A DNA stretch of 58,346 nt, taken from the IMG/VR virus record IMGVR_UViG_3300044655_000081, positions 1 to 58,346 of that record, one strand, 5' to 3'. How positions within the stretch are numbered: the first letter of the stretch is position 1; each line of letters begins with the position of its first letter. Below are positions 54,777 through 58,346 of the stretch, one piece after another. Source of the DNA: a virus. The notes under the pieces were generated by a model that worked only from the letters and a program-made list of their open reading frames with translations, was not told the origin of the DNA and did no database searches. The position numbers were made by a program, and so were the translations under genes.

Positions 54777-55492
54777 AGTCCCATCTCCGTTTTCTGAATA
54801 ATATATTCTTTCACAACACCACTTCTTACAATATCTTCAATACCAAATTCAATGTGATCAAAAGATGGCATACGTCTCGTGATGTTCATCAACTCTTTAA
54901 TACCAGTTTTCTCGTGTGGCTTATGTAGATCAGTCTGACGATAATCACCACAGAAGATGATACGAGAATTGTTTCCGATACGTGTCATAACGGTATCAAT
55001 TTCCTGGAATGTCATATTGTTACATTCGTCCACTATGATAATACTATCATTAAATGTCGTTCCACGCAAGAAGGAAGTTGTGGTAAACTCAACTAATTTT
55101 TTCATTTTCAAAATCTTCCATCCGTCACCACGACCGAAAAGATCGTCACAGATTTCCTGATAAGGTTGTTCATATACTTCCGCTTTTTGCTTTTCAGATC
55201 CAGGAAGAAAACCCATATCTCTGGATGGTACAACGGAGCGGATGATAACGACCCTCTTATATGTCTCGTCTATTAACACCTCCTTTAGTGCTAGGTATGA
55301 GGATAGAAAAGTTTTACCGGTGCCGGCATAACCGTGTAGCATTAGATTAGAACCGTCTTGATATGCGTCCCACACTCTCTGTTGGTTTACTGTTAGTGGT
55401 TTAATGTGACGTAGTTCAAAATGGTTTCTTTCTGCAATGTTCTCATTATTTTGTTGCTGATTACGGTTATTTCTTCTCTGCTTTCGTGACAT
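54773..55492 (-). CDS. phoH: PhoH-like P-loop ATPase
   Basis: I start it at the ATG of MSRKQRRNNRNQQQNNENIA because AAAGG lies upstream and a terminator hairpin (55538-55570) sits between it and the previous gene; longer starts would read through that hairpin. The protein has Walker A MLHGYAGTGKTF (about 51-62), RSVVPSRDMGFLPGSEKQKA, Walker B IIIVDECNNM (about 151-160), and CGDYRQTDL with a C-terminal arginine in RRMPSFDHIEF. It is 239 residues, as in phage PhoH proteins. PhoH is common in marine phages. The family has ATPase and RNA helicase-like activity in some bacteria, but its phage role is unsettled. Confidence 0.9.
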   Translation of the reverse strand: MSRKQRRNNRNQQQNNENIAERNHFELRHIKPLTVNQQRVWDAYQDGSNLMLHGYAGTGKTFLSSYLALKEVLIDETYKRVVIIRSVVPSRDMGFLPGSEKQKAEVYEQPYQEICDDLFGRGDGWKILKMKKLVEFTTTSFLRGTTFNDSIIIVDECNNMTFQEIDTVMTRIGNNSRIIFCGDYRQTDLHKPHEKTGIKELMNITRRMPSFDHIEFGIEDIVRSGVVKEYIIQKTEMGL

Positions 55493-55533
55493 ATATTTAC
55501 CTTTATTGCTATTGTTAGTCACATCATCATAAC

Positions 55534-55570
55534 CAAAAGAGGTCGAAGCCTTCTTACGGGCTCGACCTCT
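55534..55570 (-). terminator. Intrinsic terminator upstream of PhoH
   Basis: The stem AGAGGTCGA-GCC/GGC-T-TCGACCTCT (55538-55550 with 55559-55570, one bulge) encloses an 8-nt loop and is followed on the minus strand by TTTT. It ends the ligase-to-55602 unit. Confidence 0.8.
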
Positions 55571-55601
55571 AAACTTTTTGGAAGGTGTCTGGTCTGTCAG
55601 A

Positions 55602-55865
55602 TTAAATCTCCTTAGGAATATCCCAACGCTTATTAGCCACGGCATCTGCACCAGGTACAGCGGACTTAACACGACCAAGAATATACTTTTGAAAATCTGC
55701 TGGAGGTTTAGTGACGCCAATTGAGACTGGGTCTACAAAGTTTGCTGCTAGGATCATCTGCTCCCAGTCAGGCTTATCGTCTAGGTAGGTATCATGTTCA
55801 GCCATTGTCATGGTAACAGTAACTTCTTCACCAGTCACTTTGTTTTTATATGTGTAATTAGGCAT
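55602..55865 (-). CDS. Conserved small phage protein, paralogue 1
   Basis: The 87-residue protein reads MPNYTYKNKVTGEEVTVTMT, MAEHDTYLDDKPDWEQMILA and ANFVDPVSIGVTKPPADFQK, ending AVPGADAVANKRW. The MPxYxFxdkxTGE.....Ms..E.d.yL...P..eq motif is a frequent small gene in T4-like phages of marine and alphaproteobacterial hosts. The full-length form also has the dPvs....kpp..F...l..i....pG segment seen here. ATG overlaps the previous stop (ATGA). A role in regulation has been guessed elsewhere, but I know of no proof. Confidence 0.75.
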   Translation of the reverse strand: MPNYTYKNKVTGEEVTVTMTMAEHDTYLDDKPDWEQMILAANFVDPVSIGVTKPPADFQKYILGRVKSAVPGADAVANKRWDIPKEI

Positions 55866-56059
55866 CAATCACGTCCTTTTGGGTCATAGAATGTATTATT
55901 GTTTAGACCACCATTCATATTAGTACCGAGAAACATTGGTGCTGATAATAGTTTCTCAAGTTCTGGATGATTGTCCAGAAAGGTATCTAGTTCGGAGACG
56001 GACATGAATACGTCGAACACCTCTCCTGTTTGTTTATCACGAAACGAATATGTTGGCAT
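55865..56059 (-). CDS. Conserved small phage protein, paralogue 2 (short form)
   Basis: I choose the ATG of MPTYSFRDKQTGEVFDVFMS, with GGAG five nt upstream and a TAATG junction with the previous gene. It continues VSELDTFLDNHPELEKLLSA and MFLGTNMNGGLNNNTFYD for 64 residues. It matches the first half of paralogue 1 but lacks its C-terminal part. Tandem duplication followed by shortening is likely. Confidence 0.72.
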   Translation of the reverse strand: MPTYSFRDKQTGEVFDVFMSVSELDTFLDNHPELEKLLSAPMFLGTNMNGGLNNNTFYDPKGRD

Positions 56060-56604
56060 TAGTTCTCCATTATCCATGAAGGTGGCAATGCAGGTGCTTT
56101 CCACTTGTGAAGGTGTGCTTTGCCTACCTTGTAATAGTTTCGATAGTTTGTAATCGAATTTTCTGATATGATGTATTTAGCATCCATCGCACTAGGTGGC
56201 TGAAAGAAATGTTTGATAGGAATGTTATGCGGAGGAGTCTGCAACACTTTTAGAAGGCCGCTCTGTTCAATCTTATGGACTTTGCCATAGCGACGGGTAT
56301 ATTCTTTACAATGTTCATACAGATAGCACCACAGCCAGTTGTAGTTGTTATTAGACTCACGAGCCCAGATAGCAGACGGGTGATTGACATGCGTGGCAGA
56401 ATATAGAATATTTTCACGGTCATCATCGATGCTCCAACGCTTGATCTTGCGACCAGAAGAAGCGTCAATATACTCGATGCCGTCAAGCACACGATGGGCA
56501 GTAGATAGCAACTGGGCAGCCTCAAGGATCATCTTGACACAATGCGAGTCAACAGCCCACTCGGCACACACTTTAGGATCAGAGTGTAGATAAAAGATAT
56601 TCAT
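56059..56604 (-). CDS. Conserved phage protein of unknown function (His/Cys-containing)
   Basis: The 181-residue protein reads MNIFYLHSDPKVCAEWAVDS, HCVKMILEAAQLLSTAHRVL, ENILYSATHVNHPSAIWARE and NYNWLWCYLYEHCKEYTRRY, then GKVHKIEQSGLL and YRNYYKVGKAHLHKWK. These segments recur in a family common in T4-like and other large phages (i..ld.Dp...A....dkHvvKMilE.aQlLstahr). Conserved His, Lys and Trp suggest an enzyme acting on DNA or nucleotides, but I cannot name the activity. The start overlaps the ligase stop as ATGA. Confidence 0.75.
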   Translation of the reverse strand: MNIFYLHSDPKVCAEWAVDSHCVKMILEAAQLLSTAHRVLDGIEYIDASSGRKIKRWSIDDDRENILYSATHVNHPSAIWARESNNNYNWLWCYLYEHCKEYTRRYGKVHKIEQSGLLKVLQTPPHNIPIKHFFQPPSAMDAKYIISENSITNYRNYYKVGKAHLHKWKAPALPPSWIMEN

Positions 56605-57740
56605 AGGTCACGCTTGCCTTTCCAGAAAGCAACAACAACAGGGAAACGAAGTTTGTCATCTTCGGTTTTGTTCTGATATCTTACGGTAACGTCCGTACCG
56701 ATATATTCATCAGCATTATACAGCAGATCCTTGAGCATGTCAAATGAGCCACGCACTCCGGAAAACTGTGTCGTTCCGTCTTTCAAACGGATTTCGATAC
56801 GCTTGGCAGCACCTGCCCAGTTACCTTTACCTTCTTCGATAGAGACGATTTCAAATTCATCGTCCTCAAATTCCTTATGCTTGATAAGGTTCTTGGAACG
56901 CTTACCTTCATATAGTGAGTTAGGAACACGAAGCATCTGTCCTTCATATCCACTTTCGAGATAATGAAGGAGCATTGTTTCAATGTCATGTTCATCATTG
57001 ACGTTTGTAGTCTTTACAGTTTGCACGATTGGATGATAACGATTACCAAATGAATTGTATGATCCAATATGCAGATTGATAAAGGAAAGCCGATCAATGA
57101 ACGGACCATCCATAATCACATCATAGACATGATACTGAACCAATTTTGAGGCTTCGATATAGTCTTTGGTTTCAGGCTTAGTCTTACGAACAAGCGAGAT
57201 AATCTTTTCGAAGTTGTCTCTTAGTTCATGGTTATAAAGTTCACCATCTAACACGGCATCAGGAAATGCCTGAAAGAACGGATCAAGCGCCTCAAGAATA
57301 TGAGGACAAGAAACAATGGGCTTGCCGTTGCGTGACTGCATACCATCTTTAGAGATAAGGCAGCGAACACCATCCAGTTTAGGCTGTGAGTAATATGGGA
57401 ACTTGTTATGCTTCTTGGCATCATACTTGTCGGCCAACATGCACTCAAAGAACTTAGCACCAAAGTAAATAGACTCACCAACAGAGGTGTGATATTTACC
57501 CTGGTTCTGTTTCTTTGTATATTCAGACTCAATCTCGGTTAGAACCTGTTCTTCTACCGTCGTAGCATTAGAACGACCAACATTCTTAGCCTCGGGATAT
57601 ATCCAACCCGAAATTACAATCTTACCACCATCGATACCAGAATGTGTGCGATATCCATCCATACCAACATTATGTTCCATCCACCAAACACGAGTCTGGC
57701 CTTTGGTGTCAATCTTGTAAAGTTTCGGGAAGGTAACCAT
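56601..57740 (-). CDS. ATP-dependent DNA ligase
   Basis: The start at MVTFPKLYKIDTKGQTRVWW has a GAGG site and a TAATG overlap with the previous gene. The 379-residue protein has the nucleotidyltransferase motifs: KLDGVR with catalytic Lys121, LDGELYNHEL (motif III), YEGQMLRVP (motif IV), LIKHKEFEDDEFEIV (motif V) and an OB-fold part (TDVTVRYQNKTEDDKLRFPV). The N-terminal WWMEHNVGMDGYRTHSGIDG plus GKIVISGWIYPEAKNVGRSN resembles the substrate-binding start of T4-like marine phage ligases. It would seal nicks during replication and repair. T4 ligase (487) is longer. Confidence 0.95.
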   Translation of the reverse strand: MVTFPKLYKIDTKGQTRVWWMEHNVGMDGYRTHSGIDGGKIVISGWIYPEAKNVGRSNATTVEEQVLTEIESEYTKKQNQGKYHTSVGESIYFGAKFFECMLADKYDAKKHNKFPYYSQPKLDGVRCLISKDGMQSRNGKPIVSCPHILEALDPFFQAFPDAVLDGELYNHELRDNFEKIISLVRKTKPETKDYIEASKLVQYHVYDVIMDGPFIDRLSFINLHIGSYNSFGNRYHPIVQTVKTTNVNDEHDIETMLLHYLESGYEGQMLRVPNSLYEGKRSKNLIKHKEFEDDEFEIVSIEEGKGNWAGAAKRIEIRLKDGTTQFSGVRGSFDMLKDLLYNADEYIGTDVTVRYQNKTEDDKLRFPVVVAFWKGKRDL

Positions 57741-58111
57741 TAGCAATCCTCTGATAAGATTTCACGACCAACATCAGGACCCCAATTCACTTCTTTATGA
57801 ATTTGATCCGAACGAGCCTTAGCACTGTCAAAGATAAACTTAAACTTCTCCATCGGCTCCCAGTCACTTAGATAACTGTTATCACGGTCAAAGATTTGTA
57901 GATACTCGGTTTCAGTAATGACACGGTGATTATAGATATCTTCTGCGATATGGTGCTGTGTTAGTTCTTCCATTTTACCTTGATATGGACCACCAGTAAT
58001 GCTATCAATAACATCATCAAGCGCATAATCATTAGGTTCATGGTCGGGCAGTCGCACTACATAAGCATGACGGAATGTGGAAACAGTTTCGACTAGGACA
58101 AGTTTAGACAT
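57740..58111 (-). CDS. Conserved hypothetical protein (VETVSTFRHAYVVR family)
   Basis: The 123-residue acidic protein reads MSKLVLVETVSTFRHAYVVR, LPDHEPNDYALDDVIDSITG and TQHHIAEDIYNHRVITETEY, then DWEPMEKFKFIFD. Similar short VetvStfr.rYvv proteins occur next to replication genes in T4-like phages. No function is known. GGAGTTGATATA precedes the ATG. It is coupled to ligase by TAATG. Confidence 0.7.
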   Translation of the reverse strand: MSKLVLVETVSTFRHAYVVRLPDHEPNDYALDDVIDSITGGPYQGKMEELTQHHIAEDIYNHRVITETEYLQIFDRDNSYLSDWEPMEKFKFIFDSAKARSDQIHKEVNWGPDVGREILSEDC

Positions 58112-58115
58112 TATA

Positions 58116-58322
58116 TCAACTCCGTTCGATCAAGTCAAGCAGTTGGGTGAGGAAACGTTCCTCTTGACCACACTGGCCGACAATACCTTCCCAAACTGGA
58201 TCAATCTTTGCCGTTTGAGCAAAGTCATGTTTGATACGGCGCAGGTCTGCCAGTCGGTTATACAGTTTTTCTTTAATCTCTACCAGAGCAACGTCTGGGC
58301 TTTTAGTTAGTGTATCAGTCAT
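58116..58322 (-). CDS. 68-residue hypothetical protein with coiled-coil tendency
   Basis: The protein reads LVEIKEKLYNRLADLRRIKH, DFAQTAKIDPVWEGIVGQCG and QEERFLTQLLDLIERS. Two helices with heptad-like Leu spacing are likely. GGAG lies six nt before the ATG. The gene is the first visible in the right-hand operon; the promoter is outside the window. Confidence 0.65.
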   Translation of the reverse strand: MTDTLTKSPDVALVEIKEKLYNRLADLRRIKHDFAQTAKIDPVWEGIVGQCGQEERFLTQLLDLIERS

Positions 58323-58346
58323 TAAATCTCCACGATAAAGTTAGTG

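Noticed and set aside
55493-55720. N-terminal extension of PhoH by 76 residues
   Set aside because: The extended frame would read through a terminator hairpin and overlap the previous gene by over 100 nt. The ATG at 55492 has its own ribosome-binding site.

Overview
This window is a contiguous piece of the genome of a T4-superfamily tailed phage (myovirus). The structural genes are recognisable T4 homologues in T4-like order: portal gp20, tube gp19, sheath gp18, terminase gp17/gp16, neck gp15/gp14/gp13, tail fibres, baseplate wedge gp8/gp7/gp6/gp25/gp53, hub and spike proteins, head completion gp4, tube initiators gp48/gp54, and hub chaperones gp26/gp51. They are followed by replication and transcription genes (gp32, gp59, gp33, DNA ligase, PhoH). 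Fibre modules and several accessory domains resemble those of marine and alphaproteobacterial T4-like phages. The phage also carries a circularly permuted two-piece tmRNA gene of the kind best known from alphaproteobacteria, so an alphaproteobacterial host is the most likely inference. The host cannot be read directly from the sequence.

Layout. 1-7870 (minus strand): head, neck and tail-tube genes with the packaging motor. 7892-25415 (minus): a 17.5-kb tail-fibre locus with two proteins ending in S74 chaperone domains, two LamG-type proteins, a 1907-residue repeat fibre and smaller fibre partners. These genes share near-identical modules and tandem 54/63-nt repeats. 25427-43864 (minus): a 2044-residue DUF4815-like structural protein, the baseplate wedge, a hub/spike in which the functions of T4 gp5 are spread over several genes, and gp4. 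43913-48676 (plus): a divergent operon with gp48, gp54, gp26, gp51 and a large tail-associated peptidoglycan hydrolase. It converges on gp32 at a hairpin terminator. 48708-58322 (minus): gp32, gp59, a nucleotidyltransferase-like protein, gp33, the tmRNA locus, a cluster of tiny coupled genes, a RecB-like exonuclease, PhoH, paralogous small proteins, DNA ligase and hypothetical genes.

Regulation. Short AT-rich motifs of the form NATAAATA, as in T4 late promoters, lie upstream of many structural genes. gp33, the T4 late coactivator, is present, so T4-type clamp-linked late transcription is likely. gp32 has a sigma70 promoter (TTGACA, 17 nt, TACAAT). The tmRNA promoter combines a sigma70-type -35/-10 pair with a perfect TATAAATA.

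The most notable finding is at 52115-52851. A permuted tmRNA gene has its acceptor piece (T-arm, encoded CCA) first and its coding piece (GGGGGTG 5' end, tag AANDNNAYEAFALAA) second. The spacer that would be discarded between them is almost completely filled by an HNH endonuclease gene. A second notable finding is an in-phase T_TTT_TTT slippery site at the end of gp26 that would fuse gp26 to gp51 by -1 frameshifting, paralleling lambda gpG/gpGT tail chaperones.
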